Source: Vallitalea sp. (GTDB lineage: Bacteria; Bacillota; Clostridia; Lachnospirales; Vallitaleaceae). From it: a DNA stretch of 39,055 nt. Each line of letters starts with the position of its first letter. Positions within the stretch are counted from its first letter, which is position 1. Below are positions 24,909 through 34,161 of the stretch, one piece after another. The notes under the pieces were generated by a model. The model worked only from the letters and a program-made list of their open reading frames with translations, made no database searches and had not been told where the DNA came from. Both the position numbers and the translations under genes were made by a program. Location of the stretch: positions 1 through 39,055 of the forward strand of contig JAOARM010000005.1 in assembly GCA_025210515.1 (NCBI GenBank). Reading direction: 5' to 3'.

Positions 24909-27900
24909 CTACTGTTTTTTATCAATATTAATGACTTTATACTCATAATCCTGATATACAAATATTTCATCTATTCTTCTTGTTAATAAATCTTTACTAA
25001 AATCATTCATTATATCTTTGTTATATGGATTAGGTTCAATGTCTATTTCAAATATTTCCTTTGACATATTATCTCTAATATATACTTTATCTCCAAACCA
25101 AACGGATTTTTCTGGATGAATAAGCTGTTCTACTTCATGCTTATTATCATTTTCATTACTTTCTTGTTCATTATTAACAACGACTATTTGACTATCTACT
25201 TGGATATTAAGCTCGCTTTTAATAATATTAACTCTATCGTTAATGGTCTCTAATACTTTATCAAGATTCTTCCACCAATCAAGACTCCATATTCTCATTA
25301 AATTCCATCCACGAGACTCTAGAAATCTTTTTCTGTGAATATCTCGTTCTCTTGTAGATGGTTGATTAAGATATGATTTACCATCACATTCTATTCCTAG
25401 AATATACCTAGAACTGTCTTTATCATATATTGCTAGATCAATCTTATATTCTGATACACCAACATGTTTCTCTACATTATATCCATTTTCTTTTAGTTTT
25501 CCGTATACTTGTTCTACAAACTCATCTTCATTATATAATTGGTTTTTCTTATCTTCTCTATGAATTAATGAAGATAATATATTTTCCGCTTGTTTATTTT
25601 CCTTATCTGATACTTCTCTTACATATTGAAGATAGTTTTTGAAAAGCTTAGCTCCTATATTTTTAGTTCCTTCAACTTTTAACTCTTCTGGTTCAATAGA
25701 TGTTACCACATATACTTTTTGTTTTCCACGACTTATTGCAACGTTAAGTCTATTTTCTCCACCATCTTGAGAAAGAGCTCCGAAGTTAACAGATACTTTT
25801 CCAAGTTCATTAGGTGCATATCCAATAGAGAATATAATAATATCTCTTTCATCACCTTGTACATTTTCAATATTTTTAACAAAAATACTTACGTCTTCAT
25901 TGCCATTTTTTCTATTTTTCTCTTGTTGATACAACTTCTTGAATTCTTTATCATAGTTACCTCTTGCATCTAGAAGGTCACTTATTAAATCCTTTTGGGT
26001 TACGTTAAAAGTAATAATTCCAATAGTTTCTTCTTTTTGCCTTGTTTTTAATATATTAGCTACTAAGTCAACTACTTTACTTGCTTCTGCATTATTTTTC
26101 CTTTCTATCCATTTTCCATCTACTTTAATTCTTTCTATTGGTGATGGCTTGTCTCCAGATGATAAATTAACTATATTGGGTGATATATTAAGGTTTCCAC
26201 CATAAAAAGCGTAGTTAGAGAAATTAATTAATTCCTCGTATCTTGAACGATAATGATAGTTAAGGTGTACAGAAGAATAATTAATCTTAGCTAAATCAAG
26301 TAAACTTTCTTCTTCAAAAGCTGCTGCCGTCTCTATAGTAGTTATTTCTTCATCAAAATCATCGTATCTTGACATAAATGTTGAGCTTGGTTTTAACTGT
26401 TTATCATCTCCTGTTACTACTACTTGCTTTCCTCTGTAAACTGCTGGAATAGCATTTTCTACATACATCTGTGAAGCCTCATCAAATATAACCATATCAA
26501 ACATACCTTCTTTTAGAGGTAATATATCTGATACAGTTTCTGGGCTTAGTAGCCAACAAGGAAATACGGTAAGAAGTAATTCGCTAAACTCTATTACATA
26601 TTTTCTAATAGGCCATGTTTTACGCTTCTTCTCTGCCTGTCTTTTGAATTCCTTGTACATTGGTGTATCTATAAATAATTCTAGTTTATCATTCCATTTG
26701 CTTTTTATTATATCTGCTGTTAGTTGATTTTTCTCTAACATTAAATTATTAATATCATTCACTGTATCTTTATACATAGAGTAATGTAGATAAAAATCAT
26801 TAAATTCCTTACTTTTTTCAATTTCATTAATATGTATTAATATAGAAAACTCAATAATATTATTTAATATATTAATTATATCCTCATCTTCATCTGCCCA
26901 AGCTGTATCTATGGCATAATCAAGCATTAATACTTCTAGATTAGATAAGCTATCTACTCTGTTTTTTAATCCATGATATAATTCTATCTTATCTGTTGCA
27001 TTAATCATACTTTCTAGCTCTTTAGTAATATCATATTGTGATGTAAGCTTTTTACATAATTCTATATATATATCTTCACTTATTATGGCATTATAATTAT
27101 TTAAGCCTTTAATAATTTCATTAATCATAATTCCATATTGAATTAATAGATTTTCTAGCTCTTTCTTCTTCTCCTCATATGCAAGAATATTATTTTCTCT
27201 TGCTATTTTATTGCTCTTATGATTAATCCATTTGTTTGGATTCCACCACTTATTATCTGTATCTTCTTCTTCAATAAGATGCCCATTTATTTCATGATTA
27301 AGCTTATGAGCTAAGTCTATAACAGCTTGTTTTGTCAGTTTATAATCATTGTTTTGATACAGTTCACCTAATTTCATATATGTACAAATATCAATTGTAT
27401 CTTTATAATTATTTATTTTCTCTATTAGTAAATTTATATTATCTCCAAAATCTGTAGCTTCTATAAAATCTAATTTAACTTTGAATGCCCTTACCATAGG
27501 ATATTGATTACATATATTTTTATAGTTTACATAAGTATCTATAATAAGAGAACTGGCTGCAATATTATCTACCGCCTCTTTTAGTTCATTATATTTATAA
27601 TAATTAAATAGATTGTCTTTTCTATACTCTCTATAATTCTCATATCTTGGATCATCTGTTGATGTTATTGCTTTTGAATTAGAATACATCTCATGTAATG
27701 ATATTCCAAACTCTCGTTCTCCGTGTAACATCTCTACAATACTGCCAAGATTGCTTATCTTTTCATCTATTATAGTTGATTTATCATCTATTGTTAGATT
27801 TAGGCTATTATCATAGTCTATTGAATCCCCACTAGTACAGTCACAAACCTTTCTATAAAAATTACGTTTATCTTTGTTAGCATCATGGATTAAAGCTATT

Positions 27901-29180
27901 TTTGAATTAATATCAGCCAGTCTATTATAAATAACATCCAGTGCGGCTCTTTTTTGTGATACCATTAATACTTTTTTACCTTTGGCAAGTGAATCACATA
28001 TTATATTGGCGATAGTTTGTGATTTTCCTGTTCCTGGTGGGCCATATATTACTAAATGACTTTTGTTATTAGCACTTAGTACCGCATTTTCTTGGCTATT
28101 ATCAAGTGATGATAAGAAGAATACTTCTTTTTCTTCTAATTGTTTCTTCTCTTGTTCAGAAGGGTTTTCAAATTCATTAATTTCTTTTATTTCTTCTTTA
28201 TTCATTAAAAGTGATTCTAGAACTTCATTGTATAAATCCTCTTGTTCAAGATATTGGTAATCTGTATATATAGAATTAGATAATGGGAATTGTCCTAGTA
28301 TCATATAGTTTTTCAGAATTAATTCCCCTGCTTTATAATCTGGTATTTTTTCATTAGTATAATCTTCAAATTTCTCTACTTTTCGTATATTAGTATCTTC
28401 TATATTAATTCTATTTTTCTGCAGATAGTTAAGTAAGCCTGTAATTACATCTTCATCAAACTGCTCTAATGATGAAAACTCTGTATCTAGCTCTGTTATC
28501 TTTGAGTCATTAAATTTGGAATAGGCAAATACAAATACTTTATTAATAAGTATCTCTTGGTCTATTATATTAGATAGTTGCCATTTATTACTCACTTTCT
28601 CTAGTTTCACTGGAATCATGAAAAGAGGTGCTCTAACAAACGTAGAATCATTAAATCTTCCTTCAACAAATGGATAACTTATATATAATTCGTATTTTCC
28701 TGTTTCTTTTTCTACTGCATCTATCTCTCTAAGTAAATAATTAATATTATTAGAATAGGCAATAATTTTCTCTGTTTTTTTCTCTATTTTATTTTTATCA
28801 ATTTCTAATTCATTATTATATTTCTCATTGATTTCCTCTTCTCTTTTTTTGAGAACTTGTTTTTCTTCTTCTGATATATCTTTTAAACCTTTAATAGTTT
28901 CATTAAGAGCTAATAATTCTTTCTTTCTATCTATTTCATTCTGATTTTCTACTTTTTTTAGCTCTGCATTCCTTATTTTATATGGATCATCTAATATGAC
29001 TATTTTGCCTTTTTGTCTCTCAAATAAAAAGCTATTTAACTCTTCAGAAGCTGTGTTCATCTCAATAAGTCTTGATAAATCAAATGTTCTCTTTTTATGA
29101 ATCTTCCTTAATACTAAACTTCTATTTCTTCCACTTAGATTAATTAACCTGTCCTTATATGTTTTTAGAATATCTTTCAT
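24909..29180 (-). CDS. DUF4011 / superfamily 1 helicase / Vsr-like nuclease
   Basis: 1423 aa. A DUF4011-type N-terminal domain (about 1-220; DRLINLSGRNRSLVLRKI) precedes a split SF1 helicase. Walker A is GPPGTGKS (380-387), Walker B FDEAS (D900, E901), then VVTGDDKQLKPSS, the motif V region QGDERDIIIFSIGY and motif VI NRLNVAISRGKQ. A long helical insertion lies between 400 and 870. The C-terminal nuclease (about 1220-1320) has D1248 and ExDGK (E1264, K1268), then RDIHRKRFLESRGWNLMRIW, as in MTES_1575/Vsr-type endonucleases. Proteins of this plan are reported among anti-phage defence genes. Standalone here, next to a MITE-like element. GGGGGT precedes the ATG. Confidence 0.88.
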   Translation of the reverse strand: MKDILKTYKDRLINLSGRNRSLVLRKIHKKRTFDLSRLIEMNTASEELNSFLFERQKGKIVILDDPYKIRNAELKKVENQNEIDRKKELLALNETIKGLKDISEEEKQVLKKREEEINEKYNNELEIDKNKIEKKTEKIIAYSNNINYLLREIDAVEKETGKYELYISYPFVEGRFNDSTFVRAPLFMIPVKLEKVSNKWQLSNIIDQEILINKVFVFAYSKFNDSKITELDTEFSSLEQFDEDVITGLLNYLQKNRINIEDTNIRKVEKFEDYTNEKIPDYKAGELILKNYMILGQFPLSNSIYTDYQYLEQEDLYNEVLESLLMNKEEIKEINEFENPSEQEKKQLEEKEVFFLSSLDNSQENAVLSANNKSHLVIYGPPGTGKSQTIANIICDSLAKGKKVLMVSQKRAALDVIYNRLADINSKIALIHDANKDKRNFYRKVCDCTSGDSIDYDNSLNLTIDDKSTIIDEKISNLGSIVEMLHGEREFGISLHEMYSNSKAITSTDDPRYENYREYRKDNLFNYYKYNELKEAVDNIAASSLIIDTYVNYKNICNQYPMVRAFKVKLDFIEATDFGDNINLLIEKINNYKDTIDICTYMKLGELYQNNDYKLTKQAVIDLAHKLNHEINGHLIEEEDTDNKWWNPNKWINHKSNKIARENNILAYEEKKKELENLLIQYGIMINEIIKGLNNYNAIISEDIYIELCKKLTSQYDITKELESMINATDKIELYHGLKNRVDSLSNLEVLMLDYAIDTAWADEDEDIINILNNIIEFSILIHINEIEKSKEFNDFYLHYSMYKDTVNDINNLMLEKNQLTADIIKSKWNDKLELFIDTPMYKEFKRQAEKKRKTWPIRKYVIEFSELLLTVFPCWLLSPETVSDILPLKEGMFDMVIFDEASQMYVENAIPAVYRGKQVVVTGDDKQLKPSSTFMSRYDDFDEEITTIETAAAFEEESLLDLAKINYSSVHLNYHYRSRYEELINFSNYAFYGGNLNISPNIVNLSSGDKPSPIERIKVDGKWIERKNNAEASKVVDLVANILKTRQKEETIGIITFNVTQKDLISDLLDARGNYDKEFKKLYQQEKNRKNGNEDVSIFVKNIENVQGDERDIIIFSIGYAPNELGKVSVNFGALSQDGGENRLNVAISRGKQKVYVVTSIEPEELKVEGTKNIGAKLFKNYLQYVREVSDKENKQAENILSSLIHREDKKNQLYNEDEFVEQVYGKLKENGYNVEKHVGVSEYKIDLAIYDKDSSRYILGIECDGKSYLNQPSTRERDIHRKRFLESRGWNLMRIWSLDWWKNLDKVLETINDRVNIIKSELNIQVDSQIVVVNNEQESNENDNKHEVEQLIHPEKSVWFGDKVYIRDNMSKEIFEIDIEPNPYNKDIMNDFSKDLLTRRIDEIFVYQDYEYKVINIDKKQ

Positions 29181-29595
29181 TGGATGTTACCCCCAAGTTA
29201 TAGTTTTATACTTTATGTAATAATAACGACATTATTATCTCATCACAAAATTATATATTAATGTTTCTATTATATCAAAATTTTATGTAATTAGAAATAT
29301 GTTAGTGTGAGTATATGGAAATTTAATGATTAGGACATATTGTTTTAATAGATTATTAAAAGGTATCATTAAGTGATTTTGCTACTTAATGATACCTTTT
29401 ATTTATTATATATTTTTTTTTTTTAATAATTAACTAAAACGCAATACCTATCTTATTGAATTCTATCTATTATCATTTATAACCTCAATAATATAGCACT
29501 TCTTTCATAAATAGGTACCCTGTATTACAATTTAATATTTTAAGCAATTTTATAAATAATATTTCGTTTTATATTTCTTACAAAGCCTAATATAT
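29181..29595. other. Intergenic region, 415 bp
   Basis: AT-rich. It must hold the helicase promoter (a minus-strand TATAAT near 29270-29277 with a weak -35) and holds a strong hairpin at 29358-29400. No ORF with a ribosome binding site seen. Confidence 0.5.
29358..29424 (+). terminator. Strong hairpin with 12-T tract
   Basis: A perfect 17-bp stem (AAAAGGTATCATTAAGT, 29358-29374, with its complement at 29384-29400), a 9-nt loop, and twelve T's at 29413-29424. On the minus strand it can end the M23 peptidase transcript 195 nt after the stop codon, but the long T tract points to a plus-strand transcript for which no gene is visible. Confidence 0.75.
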
Positions 29596-30819
29596 TTAAT
29601 TTATTAAAAGCACCAAATAAGGATTCTCAGATGTTAATCTATCATCTGATTCTTTACCTGTACTTGTTGTTATTCCATCTTCTACAGCAAAATGTAGGTG
29701 ATCACCTGTAGAATTACCCTTACTTCCCTCATTTCCTATTGTTGTAATACCCGAATATACAATTTCATCTTCATCAACATTATCGCTTGACATATGGTAG
29801 TAAAAAAATGATTGATCATAACCAGCAGGGGCTCCTTTTATAACGACCTTTCCTACAGATGTATTTATCCCAATTACTGTTCCATTAACTACACTCTTAA
29901 GTGGTGGTTGGTAAGGACCATCTGTTGGACACATATCTATTCCTTCATGTGCACCACCCTGACTACTTGAGTAAGTTCCCCACAGGTTAGTAAATCTTGG
30001 AGTAACATTTCCATAAATAGCTCTATGAATATTATGAGCTTGGCTCATATAAAATGATGCATTATCATCAATATGTGTTTGTGTATCATTATGAAACCAG
30101 TCACCATTTCCATAAGCATAACTTTCTAAACCACTTACGTAAGTATATTTAGTTTTCTTTGATTCTGGAATAGCATATGAATTCATAGATATACCTTTTG
30201 AATTTAAATTAGCGAGTTCTATGCTGTTTAAATCATTTAGGTATTTAAGTTTAAATATATATAATTTTTCAAGATGCTCTCTTAGTGTTTCATCTGACTG
30301 ATCAAGTATGTTGTCATAGCTATGATATATTTTTAATAAATATCGTGCATCATCTAGTTCAATTTGTCTTTTTTTAAATTGACTGAGTTGTTCATTATTT
30401 GGTTTAAATAATTCATCATTACGAGTTGTTATGTATTGTTCATATTTTTCGTTAGTCCATTCACTCATATTTACATCGGTCAATTCTGGATAAATGTTTT
30501 TAGCATATTTTATTCTTTTTTCTGACATATTTTGTTTAGCTTTAATTTTTTTATAATCACCATAATCCATTTTTTCCATTTGACTAGCTCTATATCCATA
30601 TAAAGAAAGCTGCTGAATTTGTTTAGTATCCATTGGATTTATATCATGGATAGTGCTCATATCAATGTTCTTTATATCAATACCTAAGGATGTGTTTAAA
30701 TATTTTATATTATTGTTTTTGAGATGTGAAGTTTTTGCTGTAATACCTATAGATAATATTGTAAAAACCATTATTATAAGCATATATCTAGATATACTTC
30801 TAACTATTCTTTTTTTCAT
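29596..30819 (-). CDS. Exported M23 family metallopeptidase
   Basis: 407 aa. An N-terminal signal or anchor segment (YMLIIMVFTILSIGIT) predicts export. A charged helical region of about 200 residues follows, rich in Asp, Asn and Lys. The C-terminal LytM/M23 domain (about 275-400) has the zinc ligands H291 and D295 in HEGID and H374-x-H376 in GDHLHFAVEDG. M23 enzymes cut peptide crosslinks in peptidoglycan. The start at 30819 has AGGAGTG upstream; a longer frame from 30918 lacks a site and overlaps a small ORF. A 22-codon ORF precedes it and an HTH-TPR regulator is divergent, so regulated cell-wall cleavage is a plausible role. Confidence 0.86.
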   Translation of the reverse strand: MKKRIVRSISRYMLIIMVFTILSIGITAKTSHLKNNNIKYLNTSLGIDIKNIDMSTIHDINPMDTKQIQQLSLYGYRASQMEKMDYGDYKKIKAKQNMSEKRIKYAKNIYPELTDVNMSEWTNEKYEQYITTRNDELFKPNNEQLSQFKKRQIELDDARYLLKIYHSYDNILDQSDETLREHLEKLYIFKLKYLNDLNSIELANLNSKGISMNSYAIPESKKTKYTYVSGLESYAYGNGDWFHNDTQTHIDDNASFYMSQAHNIHRAIYGNVTPRFTNLWGTYSSSQGGAHEGIDMCPTDGPYQPPLKSVVNGTVIGINTSVGKVVIKGAPAGYDQSFFYYHMSSDNVDEDEIVYSGITTIGNEGSKGNSTGDHLHFAVEDGITTSTGKESDDRLTSENPYLVLLIN

Positions 30820-30877
30820 TTCAATCACTCCTAAAAATAAATTATTTTTTACTCTATATTCACTTAGTATTATTAAA

Positions 30878-30946
30878 TCAATCATACCAAGGAATATCTT
30901 CATCACTACTTTCCTCAATACAATCTGTCACAGCTTTATTAGTCAT
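30878..30946 (-). CDS. Candidate 22-aa acidic peptide upstream of the M23 peptidase
   Basis: Twenty-two codons from an ATG at 30946 to TGA, starting MTNKAVTDC and ending DEDIPWYD. AAGGTCA stands 5 nt before the ATG, a good ribosome binding site. It ends 58 nt before the M23 peptidase start, so the two could form an operon. It faces the divergent RRNPP-like regulator. Unlike known Rgg-associated signal peptides it has no hydrophobic N-terminus, and it is strongly acidic. It might be a leader peptide, a signal, or chance. Confidence 0.35.
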   Translation of the reverse strand: MTNKAVTDCIEESSDEDIPWYD

Positions 30947-31044
30947 ATTGACCTTAATTTTAAATTGATTATATGTTTTTAACAACACAGTTTTTTCATA
31001 TTTCCCCCTCTTTCTGTCAATATCGTCAAAAGCTACTATTTTTC

Positions 31045-31073
31045 TTGCAATCAAATTATAATATATATAATAT
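31045..31073 (+). promoter_or_regulatory. Putative promoter of HTH-TPR regulator
   Basis: TTGCAA (31045-31050), 17-bp spacer, TAATAT (31068-31073). The predicted start is near 31080, about 39 nt before the start codon. Confidence 0.5.
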
Positions 31074-31118
31074 ATGTAAAGAGAAAAAATGTTCTCATTA
31101 AATAAAGGGGATTGTAAA

Positions 31119-32039
31119 ATGAATGCTAAGAACTTGGGTAAATTAATTAAATATTTGAGGAATACTTATAATATGACACAAGAGGAATTAGCCACTGGTA
31201 TCTGTACCAGACGACATCTATCAAATATTGAAAATGGTAAAGTCTATATTTCTTCATATTATTTAGAGCTATTTGCATATAAGCTAAATTTTGACATTAT
31301 GATACTTATGAACTACTCTAACTATTGCGACCCTGTTTTTGTCTATACAAATAAGAAAAAAATAGATGAACTTACCTATTTGCAACAATATGAAAAAATG
31401 TTTAATCTATTGCTTGATATAGAAAAACAAGAGGATTTCTCAAAATCAATAGAACTTACAAAATATATAGATTGGCATAAAGCAATTTATGAATACAAGC
31501 AAAACAAGCATTATTCTAAAGCCATAGATATACTTAATAAATGTATTGATAGATTTAATATAAACCAGATATATAAAAACGAGATAAAATTTGTAAATAT
31601 ATTTGAAATAGAGTTATTAAATACTTATGGGAATTGTATGTTTGAAAAAGGTGACACTCAATTGAGCATACATATATATAAATACATAAATGCTTGCCTT
31701 GATTCTTTAAGTTTTTCAACCAATATAAGTCTTCACTCTAAATTGCTATTTAATTTATCAAAGGCACTATATTTATCAGAATACTATGATGATTCATTGT
31801 TTTATATAGAAAAAGGACTTAGTTTGTGTAGAAATAATTATAGCCTAGAATATCTTGGACAACTATATTATCAAAAAGCTGTTTGTTTGGTAAATAGTAG
31901 GTCAGAAGAAAATCCTATTAAATATTTTTTATGGGCATACAATATTTTTGATATGCAAGGCAATGAAAAATTAAAAAATTTTTTGATTAAAAAAACCGAG
32001 GATAAATATAATCAATCTATTTCAAAGTATATATCTTGA
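31119..32039 (+). CDS. RRNPP-like regulator (HTH + TPR repeats)
   Basis: 306 aa. An N-terminal HTH_3 domain (about 5-60: LGKLIKYLRNTYNMTQEELA, CTRRHLSNIENGK) leads into about 240 residues of helical repeats of TPR type (YKQNKHYSKAIDILNKCIDR, YYDDSLFYIEKGLSLCRN, YYQKAVCLVNSRS). This is the plan of Rgg/PlcR/PrgX-type cytoplasmic regulators, which bind short imported peptides with the TPR domain. AAAGGGG lies 8 nt before the ATG at 31119; the ATG at 31089 has a weaker site. It is divergent from the mini-ORF and M23 peptidase and convergent with a lipoprotein gene 22 bp away, leaving no room for a propeptide downstream. Its ligand is unknown. Confidence 0.78.
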   Translation: MNAKNLGKLIKYLRNTYNMTQEELATGICTRRHLSNIENGKVYISSYYLELFAYKLNFDIMILMNYSNYCDPVFVYTNKKKIDELTYLQQYEKMFNLLLDIEKQEDFSKSIELTKYIDWHKAIYEYKQNKHYSKAIDILNKCIDRFNINQIYKNEIKFVNIFEIELLNTYGNCMFEKGDTQLSIHIYKYINACLDSLSFSTNISLHSKLLFNLSKALYLSEYYDDSLFYIEKGLSLCRNNYSLEYLGQLYYQKAVCLVNSRSEENPIKYFLWAYNIFDMQGNEKLKNFLIKKTEDKYNQSISKYIS

Positions 32040-32061
32040 TTAATAAATAAAATATTATTAT

Positions 32062-32916
32062 TTATGTTTCATTAGTTGATATAAGTTCTATATATCTAGC
32101 TCTATTAACAAAATTATTTTCATCATATGATATAGAATAATCATCTAATATAACAGTTGCAATTATTCCTTCGTGATATGAATCTCCAATCTGTTTAATA
32201 AGTTCTTCCCCACTTGTTCCCAGATCATATATCATATTTTTATTTTTACTATACGTAAAAATATCTTTTGGAACTTTATCATCATAATCATCCACTACCT
32301 CAAATTTATTATTGTAATCATAGCTAGAAGCATCTTTATAAATTTTTAATTTAACTTTAAATCTTCCATGAAATAGTAATGACCGGCAGTATAATTCTTC
32401 ATTTTCTATTTCTGCCAATTCTAATCCAGATATCTTTTCACCGATTTCTAATAAGAGGGGGTGATAAACATAATTAAGATTTTTTTTAATGGCATCCTTA
32501 TATTCTGGCCAATAAGATAGATTCATTTTCAAAAAATAATAAGATGCCTGATAAACTTTATAATCCATTTGACTTTCATATAACTCTTTTTGTTCGTTAG
32601 ATTTACTAGTAATTTGTTCATTTTGAATTTCTAAATTTTTTATTTTATCCTTCAACATATCTTTTTCATTTGTTATTTTTATAATCTGGTTTTTTAAAAT
32701 ATCTTCATTTTGTGTTTTTTCTAGAATACTATTCTCAAGTAATTTGTATTCCAAACTTAAATTATTGAATTTAGCTCTTAGAGCCTCATTTTCTTCTAAT
32801 AATTTATTAGTATTTTTATTTAATACCATAACATCATTTGATTGCTCGGTAGAGTTGCACCCACTAAGCATAGACAAAGAAAATAAAATTGCAAACAAAA
32901 AAATCTTTTTATTCAT
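32062..32916 (-). CDS. Lipoprotein with N-terminal coiled coil
   Basis: 284 aa. The signal peptide MNKKIFLFAILFSLSMLSGC ends in a lipobox with the lipid Cys at 20. Residues about 30-110 are a long coiled coil (LLEENEALRAKFNNLSLEYK, LKNQIIKITNEKDMLKDKIK). The C-terminal 170 residues are a globular domain with mixed strands and helices (YYFLKMNLSYWPEYKDAIKK, HGRFKVKLKIY). No family recognised. A GGGATG site precedes the ATG. It is convergent with the HTH-TPR gene; the two stop codons are 22 bp apart. Confidence 0.78.
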   Translation of the reverse strand: MNKKIFLFAILFSLSMLSGCNSTEQSNDVMVLNKNTNKLLEENEALRAKFNNLSLEYKLLENSILEKTQNEDILKNQIIKITNEKDMLKDKIKNLEIQNEQITSKSNEQKELYESQMDYKVYQASYYFLKMNLSYWPEYKDAIKKNLNYVYHPLLLEIGEKISGLELAEIENEELYCRSLLFHGRFKVKLKIYKDASSYDYNNKFEVVDDYDDKVPKDIFTYSKNKNMIYDLGTSGEELIKQIGDSYHEGIIATVILDDYSISYDENNFVNRARYIELISTNET

Positions 32917-33290
32917 CTATACACATCCCATTTGAGAATTTAATTGTTTATATATTTTAATTATTAATAAAATGATAACATTTATTCAATTACATTTTAA
33001 TTATTTATATGTATTATATAATATATCATTCTATAAATCAATTTTATTTAATATTTCTATCCTAAATTTATTTTACTAATTTAATTCTTTAAATATTATC
33101 TTAAATCTGCATTCTAACTCTTTCGTATTATTATGTTTTTTTATAAATAAGAAACTTATATTTATCTAATAACTTCATACTTTTCTCTAATTATTTAATA
33201 TTAACAATTATAGTTGGTTAAAATAATTTATAAAGAAACAATCTCTAAATCGCTATTTTCTATAATCTCATAAAATAAAGGAGGAAACTC
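32917..33290. other. Intergenic region, 374 bp
   Basis: Very AT-rich. It separates the divergent lipoprotein and small-protein genes. I find no convincing hexamer pair and no hairpin of note; AAAGGAGG for the next gene is at its right end. Confidence 0.4.
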
Positions 33291-33575
33291 ATGTTAAATA
33301 GTATTTATGAACAACGCACAAGACTAGACGAAGGTTATCATATTTCATTAACTATTCCTAAAGAAGAGTATTCTAATGTATATGGTGATGATATCAATGA
33401 TACAAATGCTAATGAGATAGTACACAATTATCTTCAATATAGAGATGATGACGGTGAAGCATATGATATTAAAATATATGATCATGATATAAGTAACATT
33501 GTTGAAATAGAAGCTAGATTGAATTATATTGGTAATAAACATACTGAGTATGACAAATACAATTCAACAAATTAG
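33291..33575 (+). CDS. Small acidic protein of unknown function
   Basis: 94 aa. It starts MLNSIYEQRTRLDEGYHISL and is rich in Asp, Glu, Asn and Tyr, with segments such as YLQYRDDDGEAYDIKIYDHD. It looks soluble, with alternating strand-like stretches, no signal peptide, no membrane helix and no cysteine. AAAGGAGG lies 6 nt before the ATG, one of the best ribosome binding sites in the window, which argues for a real gene. It stands alone between two long intergenic regions. No family recognised. Confidence 0.72.
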   Translation: MLNSIYEQRTRLDEGYHISLTIPKEEYSNVYGDDINDTNANEIVHNYLQYRDDDGEAYDIKIYDHDISNIVEIEARLNYIGNKHTEYDKYNSTN

Positions 33576-34161
33576 AATTTTCCAAGAATAATTGTAAGCT
33601 TTTACTATCCTCATAGGATATATTCCATCATATTTATGAATACATTCCAATGACTTTTTCTATAGTATAACAAGAGAGAATTTCTTCATATCATTTCAAT
33701 ATAACAGGAGACATTCTCTCAATTGCTTATTACTCTAGATAAATATAGGATTACTGTCTTATCTTACCTTATAGAATACTGTTAGATTATCTAATAAAAC
33801 TGTTCCACCAGACTATCTACTCCAATAACCTAAAATATTAATTATTATTCACGTCAATAATAGTCTTTTTTGATTATTTCTAAATATTTTTATACCTTCT
33901 CTACTAAAAGTTATTTTATATGATATCAATTAGTATTTTTATCATAATAATATACCTATTTTATTCTAATCGAATCATTATCACTTTGGCTTTCATTACT
34001 TATATAAATATACTATAATATTATCAATACGAAGAAATTCAACTACTTCTCATTTTCAGTAGGAAATTCACTTTTTAGTAAGAAAGTGTCTTAATGCATA
34101 TGAAGATTTTTTTCGTATGCTTAATTGTAACGTTACTATAATCAAAAAAGGAGCATAAACA
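33576..34161. other. Intergenic region, 586 bp, with hairpins
   Basis: No gene seen on either strand. It contains GAGAGAAT (33674-33681) and its complement ATTCTCTC (33713-33720), a hairpin at 34095-34120 (GCATATGAA with TTCGTATGC, one G-T pair) and the perfect palindrome GTAACGTTAC at 34127-34136. A possible promoter is TTTCAT (33991-33996), 17 bp, TATAAT (34014-34019), which would give the peptidase gene a structured leader of about 135 nt. Confidence 0.45.

Noticed and set aside
30653..30982. 109-codon plus-strand ORF upstream of the HTH-TPR regulator that could be a membrane propeptide
   Set aside because: It is antisense to the M23 peptidase start and the mini-ORF, with no ribosome binding site; its hydrophobicity is an antisense artefact.
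34137..34142. TATAAT just before the M3 peptidase gene
   Set aside because: A start site from it would fall at about 34149, next to the ribosome binding site, and no -35 is at the right distance.
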